Shown one piece after another: positions 33,991-48,560 of a stretch of DNA of 64,000 bases. The first letter of the stretch is position 1. Each line of letters begins with the position of its first letter. This stretch comes from Crossaster papposus. Taxonomy: Eukaryota; Echinodermata; Asteroidea; Velatida; Solasteridae. The translations under genes were made by a program, and so were the position numbers. The notes beneath the pieces were generated by a model. The model did not search any database, had not been told where the DNA came from, and saw only the letters and a program-made list of their open reading frames with translations. The stretch covers positions 248,001 through 312,000 of the forward strand of contig JBAIAA010000865.1 of the NCBI GenBank assembly GCA_037893245.1. Reading direction: 5' to 3'.

Positions 33991-36900
33991 GCAGGCTGAG
34001 TGTGGTGTATATCAGACACGTGGATATACTCTATCTCTGTCTTCTACCTCTGCTGTTCCTTCTGAGCAGGCTGAGTGAGGTGTAGATCAGACACGTTGAT
34101 ATACTCTATCTCTATCTTCTACCTCTGCTTTTCCTTCTGAGCAGGCTGAGTGAGACACGTGGATATACTCTATCTCTGTCTTCCACCTTTGCTGTTCCTT
34201 CTGAGCAGGCTTAGTGAGGTGTAATTCAGACACGTGGATATACTCTATCTCTGTCTTCTACCTCTGCTGTTCCTTCTGAGCAGGCTGATAAGACACGTGG
34301 ATATACTCTATCTCTGTCTTTCACCTCTGCTGTTCCTTCTGAGCAGGCTGAGTGAGGTGTAGATCAGACACGTGGATATACTCTATCTCTGTATTCTACC
34401 TCTGCTGTTCCTTCTGAGCAGGATGAGTGAGACACGTGGATATACTATATATCTGTCTTCTACCTCTGCTGTTCCTTTTGAGCAGGCTGAGTGAGTTGTA
34501 GATCAGACACGTGGATATACTCTATCTCTGTCTTCTACCTCTGCTGTTCCTTCTGGGCAGGCTGAGTGAGGTGTAGATCAGACACGTGGATATACTCTAT
34601 CTCTGTCTTCTACCTCTGCTGTTCCTTCTGAGCAGGCTGAGTGAGACACGTGGATATACTCTATCTCTGTCTTCTACCTCTGCTGTTCCTTTTGAGCAGG
34701 CTGAGTGAGGTGTAGATCAGACACGTAGATATACTCTATATCTATCTTCTACCTCTGCTGTTCCTTCTGAGCAGGTTGAGTGAGACACGTGGATAAACTC
34801 TATCTCTGTCTTCTACCTCTGCTGTTCCTTCTGAGCAGGCTGAGTGAGACACGTGAATATACTCTATCTATCTTCTACCTCTGCTGTTCCTTCTGAGCAG
34901 GCTGAGTGAGGTGTAGATCAGACACGTGGATATACTCTATCTCTGTCTTCTACCTCTGCTGTTCCTTCTGAGCAGGCTGAGTGAGAAACGTGGATATACT
35001 CTATCTCTGTCTTCTACCTCTGCTGTTCCTTATGAGCAGGCTGAGTGAGGTGTAGATCAGACACGTGGATATACTTTATCTCTGTCTTCTACCTCTGCTG
35101 TTCCTTCTGAGCAGGCTGAGTGAGACACGTGGATATAGTGTATCTCTGTCTTGTACCTCTGCTGTTTCTTCTGAGCAGGCTGAGTGAGACACGTGGATAT
35201 ACTCTATCTCTGTCTTCTACCTCTGCTGTTTCTTATGAGCAGGCTGAGTGAGGTGTAGATCAGACACGTTGATATACTCTATCTCTATCTTCTACCTCTG
35301 CTTTTCCTTCTGAGCAGGCTGAGTGAGACACGTGGATATACTCTATCTCTGTCGTCTACCTCTGCTGTTCCTTCTGAGCAGGCTGAGTGTGGTGTATATC
35401 AGACACGTGGATATACTCTATCTCTGTCTTGTACCTCTGCTGTTCCTTCTGAGCAGGCTGAGTGAGACACGCGGATATACTCTATCTCTGTCTTCTACCT
35501 CTGCTGTTCCTTATGAACATGCTGAGTGAAGTGTAAATCAGACACGTGGATATACTCTATCTCTGTGTTCTACCTCTGCTGTTCCTTCTGAGCAGGCTGA
35601 GTGAGACACGTGGATATACTGTATCTCTGTCGTCTACCTCTGCTGTTCCTTCTGAGGAGGCTGAGTGAGGTGTAGATCATACTCGTGGATATACTCTATC
35701 TCTGTCTTCTACCTCTGCTGTTCCTTCTGAGCAGACTGAGTGAGACACGTGGATATACTCTATATTTGTCTTCTACCTCTGCTGTTCCTTCTGAGCAGGC
35801 TGAGTGAGGTGTAGATCAGACACGTGGATATACTCTATCTCTGTCTTCTACCTCTGCTGTTCCTTCTGAGCAGGCTGAGTGAGACACGTGAATAAACTCT
35901 ATTTCTGTCTTCTACCTTTGCTGTTCCTTCTGAGCAGGCTGAGTGAGACACGTGGATATACTCTATCTCTGTCTTCTACCTCTGCTGTTCCTTCTGAGCA
36001 GGCTGAGTGTGGTGTATATCAGACACGTGGATATACTCTATCTCTGTCTTGTACCTCTGCTGTTCCTTCTGAGCAGGCTGAGTGAGACACGCGGATATAC
36101 TCTATCTCTGTCTTCTACCTCTGCTGTTCCTTATGAACATGCTGAGTGAAGTGTAAATCAGACACGTGGATATACTCTATCTCTGTGTTCTACCTCTGCT
36201 GTTCCTTCTGAGCAGGCTGAGTGAGACACGTGGATATACTCTATCTCTGTCGTCTACCTCTGCTGTTCCTTCTGAGCAGGCTGAGTGAGGTGTCGATCAG
36301 ACACGTGGATATACTCTATCTCTGTCTTCTACCTCTGCTGTTCCTTCTGAGCAGGCTGAGTGAGACACGTGGATATACTCTATCTCTGTCTTCTACCTCT
36401 GCTGTTCCTTATGAGCAGACTGAGTGAGACACGTGGATATACTCAATCTTTGTCTTCTACCTCTACTGTTCCTTCTGAGCAGGCTGAGTGAGGTGTAGTT
36501 TAGACACGTGGATATACTCTATCTCTGTCTTCTACCTCTGCTGTTCCTTATGAACAGGCTGAGTGAAGTGTAAATCAGACACGTGGATACACTCTATCTA
36601 TGTCTTCTACCTCTGCTGTTCCTTCTGTGCAGACTGAGTGAGACACGTGGATATACTCTATCTTTGTCTTCTACCTCTGTTGTTCCTTCTGAGCAGGCTG
36701 AGTGAGGTGTAGATCAGACACGTGGATATACTCTATCTCTGTCTTCTACCTCTGCTGTTCCTTCTGAGCAGGCTGAGTGAGGTGTAGATCATACTCGTGG
36801 ATATACTCTATCTCTGTCTTCTACCTCTGCTGTTCCTTCTGAGCAGACTGAGTGAGACACGTGGATATACTCTATCTTTGTCTTCTACCTCTGCTGTTCC

Positions 36901-38155
36901 TTCTGAGCAGGCTGAGTGAGGTGTAGATCAGACACGTGGATATACTCTATCTCTGTCTTGTACCTCTGCTGTTTCTTATGAGCAGGCTGAGTGAGGTGTA
37001 GATCAGACACGTGGATATACTCTATCTCTGTCCTGTACCTCTGCTGTTCCTTCTGAGCAGGCTGAGTGAGACACGTGGATATACTCTGTCTCTGTCTTCT
37101 ACCTCTGCTGTTCCTTCTGAGCAGGCTGAGTGAGACACGTGGATATACTCTATATCTGTCTTATACCTCTGCTGTTCCTTATGAACAGGCTGAGTGAAGT
37201 GTAAATCAGACACGTGGATATACTCTATCTCTGTGTTCTACCTCTGCTGTTCCTTCTGAGCAGGCTGAGTGAGACACGTGGATATACTCTATCTCTGTGG
37301 TCTACCTCTGCTGTTCCTTCTGAGCAGGCTGAGTGACGTGTCGATCAGACACGTGGATATACTCTATCTCTGTCTTCTACCTCTGCTGTTCCTTCTGAGC
37401 AGGCTGAGTGAGACACGTGGATATACTATATCTCTGTCTTCTACCTCTGCTGTTCCTTATAAGCAGACTGAGTGAGACACGTGGATATACTCAATCTTTG
37501 TCTTCTACCTCTACTGTTCCTTCTGAGCAGGCTGAGTGAGGTGTAGTTTAGACACGTGGATATACTCTATCTCTGTCTTGTACCTCTGCTGTTCCTTCTG
37601 AGCAGGCTGAGTGAGACACGTGGATATACTCTATCTCTGTCTTCTACCTCTGCTGTTCCTTATGAACAGGCTGAGTGAAGTGTAAATCAGACACGTGGAT
37701 ACACTCTATCTATGTCTTCTACCTCTGCTGTTCCTTCTGTGCAGACTGAGTGAGACACGTGGATATACTCTATCTTTGTCTTCTACCTCTGTTGTTCCTT
37801 CTGAGCTGGCTGAGTGAGGTGTAGATCAGACACGTGGATATACTCTATCTCTGTCTTGTACCTATGCTGTTCCTTCTGAGCAGGCTGAGTGAGACACGTG
37901 GATATACTCTATATCTGTCTTCTACCTCTGCTGTTTCTTATGAACAGGCTGAGTGAGGTGTAGATCAGACACGTGGATATACTCTATCTCTGTCTTCTAC
38001 CTCTGCTGTTCCTTCTGAGCAGGCTGAGTGAGGTGTAGATCATACTCGTGGATATACTCTATCTCTGTCTTCTACCTCTGCTGTTCCTTCTGAGCAGACT
38101 GAGTGAGACACGTGGATATACTCTATCTTTGTCTTCTACCTCTGCTGTTCCGTCT
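33991..38155. repeat. 4167-bp tandem duplication, copy 2
   Basis: Second copy of 29965-33990. The extra dimer is the GTCGTC/GTGTCGATCAG pair near 36225. Around 36530 it lacks a 64-bp unit that copy 1 has, and near 37073 it gains a 64-bp CTCTGTCTCTG unit, so these two changes cancel. A GAGTGACGTG variant at about 37333 is private to it. Confidence 0.8.
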
Positions 38156-39775
38156 GAGCAGGCTGAGTGAGGTGTAGATCAGACACGTGGATATACTCTT
38201 TCTCTGTCTTGTACCTCTGCTGTTCCTTCTGAGCAGGCTGAGTGAGACACGTGGATATACTCTATATCTGTCTTCTACCTCTGCTGTTTCTTATGAACAG
38301 GCTGAGTGAGGTGTAGATCAGACACGTGGATATACTCTATCTCTGTCTTCTACCTCTGCTGTTTCTTCTGAGCAGGCTGATAAGACACGTGGATATACTC
38401 TATCTCTGTCTTTCAGCTCTGCTGTTCCTTCTGAGCAGGCTGAGTGAGGTGTAGATCAGACACGTGGATATACTCTATCTCTGTCTTCTACCTCTGCTGT
38501 TCCTTCTGAGCAGGATGAGTGAGACACGTGGATATACTATATATCTGTCTTCTACCTCTGCTGTTCCTTCTGGGCAGGCTGAGTGAGGTGTAGATCAGAC
38601 ACGTGGATATACTCTATCTCTGTCTTCTACCTCTGCTGTTCCTTCTGAGCAGGCTGAATGAGACACGTGGATATACTCTATCTCTGTCTTCTACCTCTGC
38701 TGTTCCTTCTGAGCAGGCTGAGTGAGGTGTAGATCAGACACGTGGATATACTCTATATCTGTCTTCTACCTCTGCTGTTCCTTCTGAGCAGGTTGAGTGA
38801 GACACGTGGATAAACTCTATCTCTGTCTTCTACCTCTGCTGTTCCTTCTGAGCAGGCTGAGTGAGACACGTGAATATACTCTATCTATCTTCTACCTCTG
38901 CTGTTCCTTCTGAGCAGTCTGAGTGAGGTGTAGATCAGACACGTGGATATACTCTATCTCTGTCTTGTACCTATGCAGTTCCTTCTGAGCAGGCTGAGTG
39001 AGACACGTGGATATACTCTATATCTGTCTTCTACCTCTGCTGTTTCTTATGAACAGGCTGAGTGAGGTGTAGATCAGACACGTGGATATACTCTATCTCT
39101 GTCTTCTACCTCTGCTGTTCCTTCTGAGCAGGCTGAGTGAGGTGTAGATCATACTCGTGGATATACTCTATCTCTGTCTTGTACCTCTGCTGTTCCTTCT
39201 GAGCAGGCTGAGTGAGACACGTGGATATACTCTATATCTGTCTTCTACCTCTGCTGTTTCTTATGAACAGGCTGAGTGAGGTGTAGATCAGACACGTGGA
39301 TATACTCTATCTCTGTCTTCTACCTCTGCTGTTCCTTCTGAGCAGGCTGATAAGACACGTGGATATACTCTATCTCTTTCTTTCAGCTCTGCTGTTCCTT
39401 CTGAGCAGGCTGAGTGAGGTGTAGATCAGACACGTGGATATACTCTATCTCTGTCTTCTACCTCTGCTGTTCCTTCTGAGCAGGATGAGTGAGACACGTG
39501 GATATACTATATATCTGTCTTCTACCTCTGCTGTTCCTTCTGAGCAGGCTGAGTGAGTTGTAGATCAGACACGTGGATATACTCTATCTCTGTCTTCTAC
39601 CTCTGCTGTTCCTTCTGGGCAGGCTGAGTGAGGTGTAGATCAGACACGTGGATATACTCTATCTCTGTCTTCTACCTCTGCTGTTCCTTCTGAGCAGGCT
39701 GAGTGAGACACGTGGATATACTCTATCTCTGTCTTCTACCTCTGCTGTTCCTTCTGAGCAGGCTGAGTGAGGTGT
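36120..39775. repeat. 6355-bp spaced duplicate, upstream copy
   Basis: From GAACATGCTGAG near 36132 to about 39775 the marker order recurs at 42475-46130 with an offset of exactly 6355: 36221 to 42576, GTGTAGTTTAG 36493 to 42848, 37269 to 43624, and the TTTCAGCTCTG units 38409 to 44764 and 39379 to 45734. It overlaps the right half of the 4167-bp copy. Confidence 0.83.
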
Positions 39776-42474
39776 AGATCAGACACGTGGATATACTCTA
39801 TCTCTGTCTTCTACCTCTGCTGTTCCTTCTGAGCAGGATGAGTGAGACACGTGGATATACTATATATCTGTCTTCTACCTCTGCTGTTCCTTCTGAGCAG
39901 GCTGAGTGAGTTGTAGATCAGACACGTGGATATACTCTATCTCTGTCTTCTACCTCTGCTGTTCCTTCTGAGCAGGTTGAGTGAGACACGTGGATAAACT
40001 CTATCTCTGTCTTCTACCTCTGCTGTTCCTTCTGAGCAGGCTGAGTGAGACACGTGAATATACTCTATCTATCTTCTACCTCTGCTGTTCCTTCTGAGCA
40101 GGCTGAGTGAGGTGTAGATCAGACACGTGGATATACTCTATCTCTGTCTTCTACCTCTGCTGTTCCTTCTGAGCAGGATGAGTGAGACACGTGGATATAC
40201 TATATATCTGTCTTCTACCTCTGCTGTTCCTTCTGAGCAGGCTGAGTGAGTTGTAGATCAGACACGTGGATATACTCTATCTCTGTCTTCTACCTCTGCT
40301 GTTCCTTCTGGGCAGGCTGAGTGAGGTGTAGATCAGACACGTGGATATACTCTATCTCTGTCTTCTACCTCTGCTGTTCCTTATGAACATGCTGAGTGAA
40401 GTGTAAATCAGACACGTGGATATACTCTATCTCTGTGTTCTACCTCTGCTGTTCATTCTGAGCAGGCTGAGTGAGACACGTGGATATACTCTATCTCTGT
40501 CGTCTACCTCTGCTGTTCCTTCTGAGCAGGCTGAGTGAGGTGTCGATCAGACACGTGGATATACTCTATCTCTGTCTTCTACCTCTGCTGTTCCTTCTGA
40601 GCAGGCTGAGTGAGACACGTGGATATACTCTATCTCTGTCTTCTACCTCTGCTGTTCCTTATGAGCAGACTGAGTGAGACACGTGGATATACTCAATCTT
40701 TGTCTTCTACCTCTACTGTTCCTTCTGAGCAGGCTGAGTGAGGTGTAGTTTAGACACGTGGATATACTCTATCTCTGTCTTCTACCTCTGCTGTTCCTTC
40801 TGAGCAGGCTGAGTGAGACACGTGGATATACTCTATCTCTGTCTTCTACCTCTGCTGTTCCTTATGAACAGGCTGAGTGAAGTGTAAATCAGACACGTGG
40901 ATACACTCTATCTATGTCTTCTACCTCTGCTGTTCCTTCTGTGCAGACTGAGTGAGACACGTGGATATACTCTATCTTTGTCTTCTACCTCTGTTGTTCC
41001 TTCTGAGCAGGCTGAGTGAGGTGTAGATCAGACACGTGGATATACTCTATCTCTGTCTTCTACCTCTGCTGTTCCTTCTGAGCAGGCTGAGTGAGGTGTA
41101 GATCATACTCGTGGATATACTCTATCTCTGTCTTCTACCTCTGCTGTTCCTTCTGAGCAGACTGAGTGAGACACGTGGATATACTCTATCTTTGTCTTCT
41201 ACCTCTGCTGTTCCTTCTGAGCAGGCTGAGTGAGGTGTAGATCAGACACGTGGATATACTCTATCTCTGTCTTGTACCTCTGCTGTTTCTTATGAGCAGG
41301 CTGAGTGAGGTGTAGATCAGACACGTGGATATACTCTATCTCTGTCTTCTACCTCTGCTGTTCCTTCTGAGCAGGCTGAGTGAGGTGTAGATCAGACACG
41401 TGGATATACTCTATCTCTGTCTTCTACCTCTGCTGTTCCTTCTGAGCAGACTGAGTGAGACACGTGGATATACTCTATCTTTGTCTTCTACCTCTGCTGT
41501 TCCTTCTGAGCAGGCTGAGTGAGGTGTAGATCAGACACGTGGATATACTCTATCTCTGTCTTCTACCTCTGCTGTTCCTTCTGAGCAGGATGAGTGAGAC
41601 ACGTGGATATACTATATATCTGTCTTCTACCTCTGCTGTTCCTTCTGAGCAGGCTGAGTGAGTTGTAGATCAGACACGTGGATATACTCTATCTCTGTCT
41701 TCTACCTCTGCTGTTCCTTCTGGGCAGGCTGAGTGAGGTGTAGATCAGACACGTGGATATACTCTATCTCTGTCTTCTACCTCTGCTGTTCCTTCTGAGC
41801 AGGCTGAGTGAGACACGTGGATATACTCTATCTCTGTCTTCTACCTCTGCTGTTCCTTCTGAGCAGGCTGAGTGAGGTGTAGATCAGACACGTGGATATA
41901 CTCTATCTCTGTCTTCTACCTCTGCTGTTCCTTCTGAGCAGGATGAGTGAGACACGTGGATATACTATATATCTGTCTTCTACCTCTGCTGTTCCTTCTG
42001 AGCAGGCTGAGTGAGTTGTAGATCAGACACGTGGATATACTCTATCTCTGTCTTCTACCTCTGCTGTTCCTTCTGAGCAGGTTGAGTGAGACACGTGGAT
42101 AAACTCTATCTCTGTCTTCTACCTCTGCTGTTCCTTCTGAGCAGGCTGAGTGAGACACGTGAATATACTCTATCTATCTTCTACCTCTGCTGTTCCTTCT
42201 GAGCAGGCTGAGTGAGGTGTAGATCAGACACGTGGATATACTCTATCTCTGTCTTCTACCTCTGCTGTTCCTTCTGAGCAGGATGAGTGAGACACGTGGA
42301 TATACTATATATCTGTCTTCTACCTCTGCTGTTCCTTCTGAGCAGGCTGAGTGAGTTGTAGATCAGACACGTGGATATACTCTATCTCTGTCTTCTACCT
42401 CTGCTGTTCCTTCTGGGCAGGCTGAGTGAGGTGTAGATCAGACACGTGGATATACTCTATCTCTGTCTTCTACC
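39400..42474. repeat. 2105-bp repeat region between the 6355-bp copies
   Basis: About 39400-41345 recurs at 41505-43450 with an offset of 2105 (40471 to 42576; GAGCAGGATGAG 39482 to 41587). The marker sequence is GGATGAG, ACTATATATCTG, GAGTTGTAG, CTTCTGGGCAG, GAACATGCTG, GTCGTC, GTAGTTTAG and GTGCAGACTG. Confidence 0.78.
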
Positions 42475-45400
42475 TCTGCTGTTCCTTATGAACATGCTGA
42501 GTGAAGTGTAAATCAGACACGTGGATATACTCTATCTCTGTGTTCTACCTCTGCTGTTCCTTCTGAGCAGGCTGAGTGAGACACGTGGATATACTCTATC
42601 TCTGTCGTCTACCTCTGCTGTTCCTTCTGAGCAGGCTGAGTGAGGTGTCGATCAGACACGTGGATATACTCTATCTCTGTCTTCTACCTCTGCTGTTCCT
42701 TCTGAGCAGGCTGAGTGAGACACGTGGATATACTCTATCTCTGTCTTCTACCTCTGCTGTTCCTTATGAGCAGACTGAGTGAGACACGTGGATATACTCA
42801 ATCTTTGTCTTCTACCTCTACTGTTCCTTCTGAGCAGGCTGAGTGAGGTGTAGTTTAGACACGTGGATATACTCTATCTCTGTCTTCTACCTCTGCTGTT
42901 CCTTCTGAGCAGGCTGAGTGAGACACGTGGATATACTCTATCTCTGTCTTCTACCTCTGCTGTTCCTTATGAACAGGCTGAGTGAAGTGTAAATCAGACA
43001 CGTGGATACACTCTATCTATGTCTTCTACCTCTGCTGTTCCTTCTGTGCAGACTGAGTGAGACACGTGGATATACTCTATCTTTGTCTTCTACCTCTGTT
43101 GTTCCTTCTGAGCAGGCTGAGTGAGGTGTAGATCAGACACGTGGATATACTCTATCTCTGTCTTCTACCTCTGCTGTTCCTTCTGAGCAGGCTGAGTGAG
43201 GTGTAGATCATACTCGTGGATATACTCTATCTCTGTCTTCTACCTCTGCTGTTCCTTCTGAGCAGACTGAGTGAGACACGTGGATATACTCTATCTTTGT
43301 CTTCTACCTCTGCTGTTCCTTCTGAGCAGGCTGAGTGAGGTGTAGATCAGACACGTGGATATACTCTATCTCTGTCTTGTACCTCTGCTGTTTCTTATGA
43401 GCAGGCTGAGTGAGGTGTAGATCAGACACGTGGATATACTCTATCTCTGTCTTGTACCTCTGCTGTTCCTTCTGAGCAGGCTGAGTGAGACACGTGGATA
43501 TACTCTATATCTGTCTTATACCTCTGCTGTTCCTTATGAACAGGCTGAGTGAAGTGTAAATCAGACACGTGGATATACTCTATCTCTGTGTTCTACCTCT
43601 GCTGTTCCTTCTGAGCAGGCTGAGTGAGACACGTGGATATACTCTATCTCTGTGGTCTACCTCTGCTGTTCCTTCTGAGCAGGCTGAGTGAGGTGTCGAT
43701 CAGACACGTGGATATACTCTATCTCTGTCTTCTACCTCTGCTGTTCCTTCTGAGCAGGCTGAGTGAGACACGTGGATATACTATATCTCTGTCTTCTACC
43801 TCTGCTGTTCCTTATAAGCAGACTGAGTGAGACACGTGGATATACTCAATCTTTGTCTTCTACCTCTACTGTTCCTTCTGAGCAGGCTGAGTGAGGTGTA
43901 GTTTAGACACGTGGATATACTCTATCTCTGTCTTGTACCTCTGCTGTTCCTTCTGAGCAGGCTGAGTGAGACACGTGGATATACTCTATCTCTGTCTTCT
44001 ACCTCTGCTGTTCCTTATGAACAGGCTGAGTGAAGTGTAAATCAGACACGTGGATACACTCTATCTATGTCTTCTACCTCTGCTGTTCCTTCTGTGCAGA
44101 CTGAGTGAGACACGTGGATATACTCTATCTTTGTCTTCTACCTCTGTTGTTCCTTCTGAGCTGGCTGAGTGAGGTGTAGATCAGACACGTGGATATACTC
44201 TATCTCTGTCTTGTACCTATGCTGTTCCTTCTGAGCAGGCTGAGTGAGACACGTGGATATACTCTATATCTGTCTTCTACCTCTGCTGTTTCTTATGAAC
44301 AGGCTGAGTGAGGTGTAGATCAGACACGTGGATATACTCTATCTCTGTCTTCTACCTCTGCTGTTCCTTCTGAGCAGGCTGAGTGAGGTGTAGATCATAC
44401 TCGTGGATATACTCTATCTCTGTCTTCTACCTCTGCTGTTCCTTCTGAGCAGACTGAGTGAGACACGTGGATATACTCTATCTTTGTCTTCTACCTCTGC
44501 TGTTCCGTCTGAGCAGGCTGAGTGAGGTGTAGATCAGACACGTGGATATACTCTATCTCTGTCTTGTACCTCTGCTGTTCCTTCTGAGCAGGCTGAGTGA
44601 GACACGTGGATATACTCTATATCTGTCTTCTACCTCTGCTGTTTCTTATGAACAGGCTGAGTGAGGTGTAGATCAGACACGTGGATATACTCTATCTCTG
44701 TCTTCTACCTCTGCTGTTCCTTCTGAGCAGGCTGATAAGACACGTGGATATACTCTATCTCTGTCTTTCAGCTCTGCTGTTCCTTCTGAGCAGGCTGAGT
44801 GAGGTGTAGATCAGACACGTGGATATACTCTATCTCTGTCTTCTACCTCTGCTGTTCCTTCTGAGCAGGATGAGTGAGACACGTGGATATACTATATATC
44901 TGTCTTCTACCTCTGCTGTTCCTTCTGGGCAGGCTGAGTGAGGTGTAGATCAGACACGTGGATATACTCTATCTCTGTCTTCTACCTCTGCTGTTCCTTC
45001 TGAGCAGGCTGAATGAGACACGTGGATATACTCTATCTCTGTCTTCTACCTCTGCTGTTCCTTCTGAGCAGGCTGAGTGAGGTGTAGATCAGACACGTGG
45101 ATATACTCTATATCTGTCTTCTACCTCTGCTGTTCCTTCTGAGCAGGTTGAGTGAGACACGTGGATAAACTCTATCTCTGTCTTCTACCTCTGCTGTTCC
45201 TTCTGAGCAGGCTGAGTGAGACACGTGAATATACTCTATCTATCTTCTACCTCTGCTGTTCCTTCTGAGCAGTCTGAGTGAGGTGTAGATCAGACACGTG
45301 GATATACTCTATCTCTGTCTTGTTCCTATGCAGTTCCTTCTGAGCAGGCTGAGTGAGACACGTGGATATACTCTATATCTGTCTTCTACCTCTGCTGTTT

Positions 45401-46130
45401 CTTATGAACAGGCTGAGTGAGGTGTAGATCAGACACGTGGATATACTCTATCTCTGTCTTCTACCTCTGCTGTTCCTTCTGAGCAGGCTGAGTGAGGTGT
45501 AGATCATACTCGTGGATATACTCTATCTCTGTCTTGTACCTCTGCTGTTCCTTCTGAGCAGGCTGAGTGAGACACGTGGATATACTCTATATCTGTCTTC
45601 TACCTCTGCTGTTTCTTATGAACAGGCTGAGTGAGGTGTAGATCAGACACGTGGATATACTCTATCTCTGTCTTCTACCTCTGCTGTTCCTTCTGAGCAG
45701 GCTGATAAGACACGTGGATATACTCTATCTCTGTCTTTCAGCTCTGCTGTTCCTTCTGAGCAGGCTGAGTGAGGTGTAGATCAGACACGTGGATATACTC
45801 TATCTCTGTCTTCTACCTCTGCTGTTCCTTCTGAGCAGGATGAGTGAGACACGTGGATATACTATATATCTGTCTTCTACCTCTGCTGTTCCTTCTGAGC
45901 AGGCTGAGTGAGTTGTAGATCAGACACGTGGATATACTCTATCTCTGTCTTCTACCTCTGCTGTTCCTTCTGGGCAGGCTGAGTGAGGTGTAGATCAGAC
46001 ACGTGGATATACTCTATCTCTGTCTTCTACCTCTGCTGTTCCTTCTGAGCAGGCTGAGTGAGACACGTGGATATACTCTATCTCTGTCTTCTACCTCTGC
46101 TGTTCCTTCTGAGCAGGCTGAGTGAGGTGT
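42475..46130. repeat. 6355-bp spaced duplicate, downstream copy; 2434 copy 1
   Basis: Downstream partner of 36120-39775. Its later part, about 43660-46095, is also the first copy of a 2434-bp tandem duplication (TTTCAGCTCTG units 44764 to 47198 and 45734 to 48168). The right limit of the 6355 match and the 2434 junction fall in the same subunit, near 46095-46130. Confidence 0.82.
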
Positions 46131-48560
46131 CGATCAGACACGTGGATATACTCTATCTCTGTCTTCTACCTCTGCTGTTCCTTCTGAGCAGGCTGAGTGA
46201 GACACGTGGATATACTATATCTCTGTCTTCTACCTCTGCTGTTCCTTATAAGCAGACTGAGTGAGACACGTGGATATACTCAATCTTTGTCTTCTACCTC
46301 TACTGTTCCTTCTGAGCAGGCTGAGTGAGGTGTAGTTTAGACACGTGGATATACTCTATCTCTATCTTGTACCTCTGCTGTTCCTTCTGAGCAGGCTGAG
46401 TGAGACACGTGGATATACTCTATCTCTGTCTTCTACCTCTGCTGTTCCTTATGAACAGGCTGAGTGAAGTGTAAATCAGACACGTGGATACACTCTATCT
46501 ATGTCTTCTACCTCTGCTGTTCCTTCTGTGCAGACTGAGTGAGACACGTGGATATACTCTATCTTTGTCTTCTACCTCTGTTGTTCCTTCTGAGCTGGCT
46601 GAGTGAGGTGTAGATCAGACACGTGGATATACTCTATCTCTGTCTTGTACCTATGCTGTTCCTTCTGAGCAGGCTGAGTGAGACACGTGGATATACTCTA
46701 TATCTGTCTTCTACCTCTGCTGTTTCTTATGAACAGGCTGAGTGAGGTGTAGATCAGACACGTGGATATACTCTATCTCTGTCTTCTACCTCTGCTGTTC
46801 CTTCTGAGCAGGCTGAGTGAGGTGTAGATCATACTCGTGGATATACTCTATCTCTGTCTTCTACCTCTGCTGTTCCTTCTGAGCAGACTGAGTGAGACAC
46901 GTGGATATACTCTATCTTTGTCTTCTACCTCTGCTGTTCCGTCTGAGCAGGCTGAGTGAGGTGTAGATCAGACACGTGGATATACTCTATCTCTGTCTTG
47001 TACCTCTGCTGTTCCTTCTGAGCAGGCTGAGTGAGACACGTGGATATACTCTATATCTGTCTTCTACCTCTGCTGTTTCTTATGAACAGGCTGAGTGAGG
47101 TGTAGATCAGACACGTGGATATACTCTATCTCTGTCTTCTACCTCTGCTGTTCCTTCTGAGCAGGCTGATAAGACACGTGGATATACTCTATCTCTGTCT
47201 TTCAGCTCTGCTGTTCCTTCTGAGCAGGCTGAGTGAGGTGTAGATCAGACACGTGGATATACTCTATCTCTGTCTTCTACCTCTGCTGTTCCTTCTGAGC
47301 AGGATGAGTGAGACACGTGGATATACTATATATCTGTCTTCTACCTCTGCTGTTCCTTCTGGGCAGGCTGAGTGAGGTGTAGATCAGACACGTGGATATA
47401 CTCTATCTCTGTCTTCTACCTCTGCTGTTCCTTCTGAGCAGGCTGAATGAGACACGTGGATATACTCTATCTCTGTCTTCTACCTCTGCTGTTCCTTCTG
47501 AGCAGGCTGAGTGAGGTGTAGATCAGACACGTGGATATACTCTATATCTGTCTTCTACCTCTGCTGTTCCTTCTGAGCAGGTTGAGTGAGACACGTGGAT
47601 AAACTCTATCTCTGTCTTCTACCTCTGCTGTTCCTTCTGAGCAGGCTGAGTGAGACACGTGAATATACTCTATCTATCTTCTACCTCTGCTGTTCCTTCT
47701 GAGCAGTCTGAGTGAGGTGTAGATCAGACACGTGGATATACTCTATCTCTGTCTTGTACCTATGCAGTTCCTTCTGAGCAGGCTGAGTGAGACACGTGGA
47801 TATACTCTATATCTGTCTTCTACCTCTGCTGTTTCTTATGAACAGGCTGAGTGAGGTGTAGATCAGACACGTGGATATACTCTATCTCTGTCTTCTACCT
47901 CTGCTGTTCCTTCTGAGCAGGCTGAGTGAGGTGTAGATCATACTCGTGGATATACTCTATCTCTGTCTTGTACCTCTGCTGTTCCTTCTGAGCAGGCTGA
48001 GTGAGACACGTGGATATACTCTATATCTGTCTTCTACCTCTGCTGTTTCTTATGAACAGGCTGAGTGAGGTGTAGATCAGACACGTGGATATACTCTATC
48101 TCTGTCTTCTACCTCTGCTGTTCCTTCTGAGCAGGCTGATAAGACACGTGGATATACTCTATCTCTGTCTTTCAGCTCTGCTGTTCCTTCTGAGCAGGCT
48201 GAGTGAGGTGTAGATCAGACACGTGGATATACTCTATCTCTGTCTTCTACCTCTGCTGTTCCTTCTGAGCAGGATGAGTGAGACACGTGGATATACTATA
48301 TATCTGTCTTCTACCTCTGCTGTTCCTTCTGAGCAGGCTGAGTGAGTTGTAGATCAGACACGTGGATATACTCTATCTCTGTCTTCTACCTCTGCTGTTC
48401 CTTCTGGGCAGGCTGAGTGAGGTGTAGATCAGACACGTGGATATACTCTATCTCTGTCTTCTACCTCTGCTGTTCCTTCTGAGCAGGCTGAGTGAGACAC
48501 GTGGATATACTCTATCTCTGTCTTCTACCTCTGCTGTTCCTTCTGAGCAGGCTGAGTGAG
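46096..48560. repeat. 2434-bp tandem duplication, copy 2
   Basis: Direct copy of about 43660-46095. A GTTCCTATGC substitution (about 45322) in copy 1 and a CTATCTCTATCTTG substitution (about 46360) in copy 2 tell them apart. At its right end the sequence carries on matching the upstream 39780-40360 region at an offset of 8789 (6355 + 2434). Confidence 0.8.

Noticed and set aside
14136-37213. Short - strand reading frames of 63 codons in satellite (14136-14327, 25951-26142, 27572-27763, 37022-37213)
   Set aside because: The first three are the same duplicated satellite segment read on the other strand. The fourth is likewise a chance frame in the repeat.
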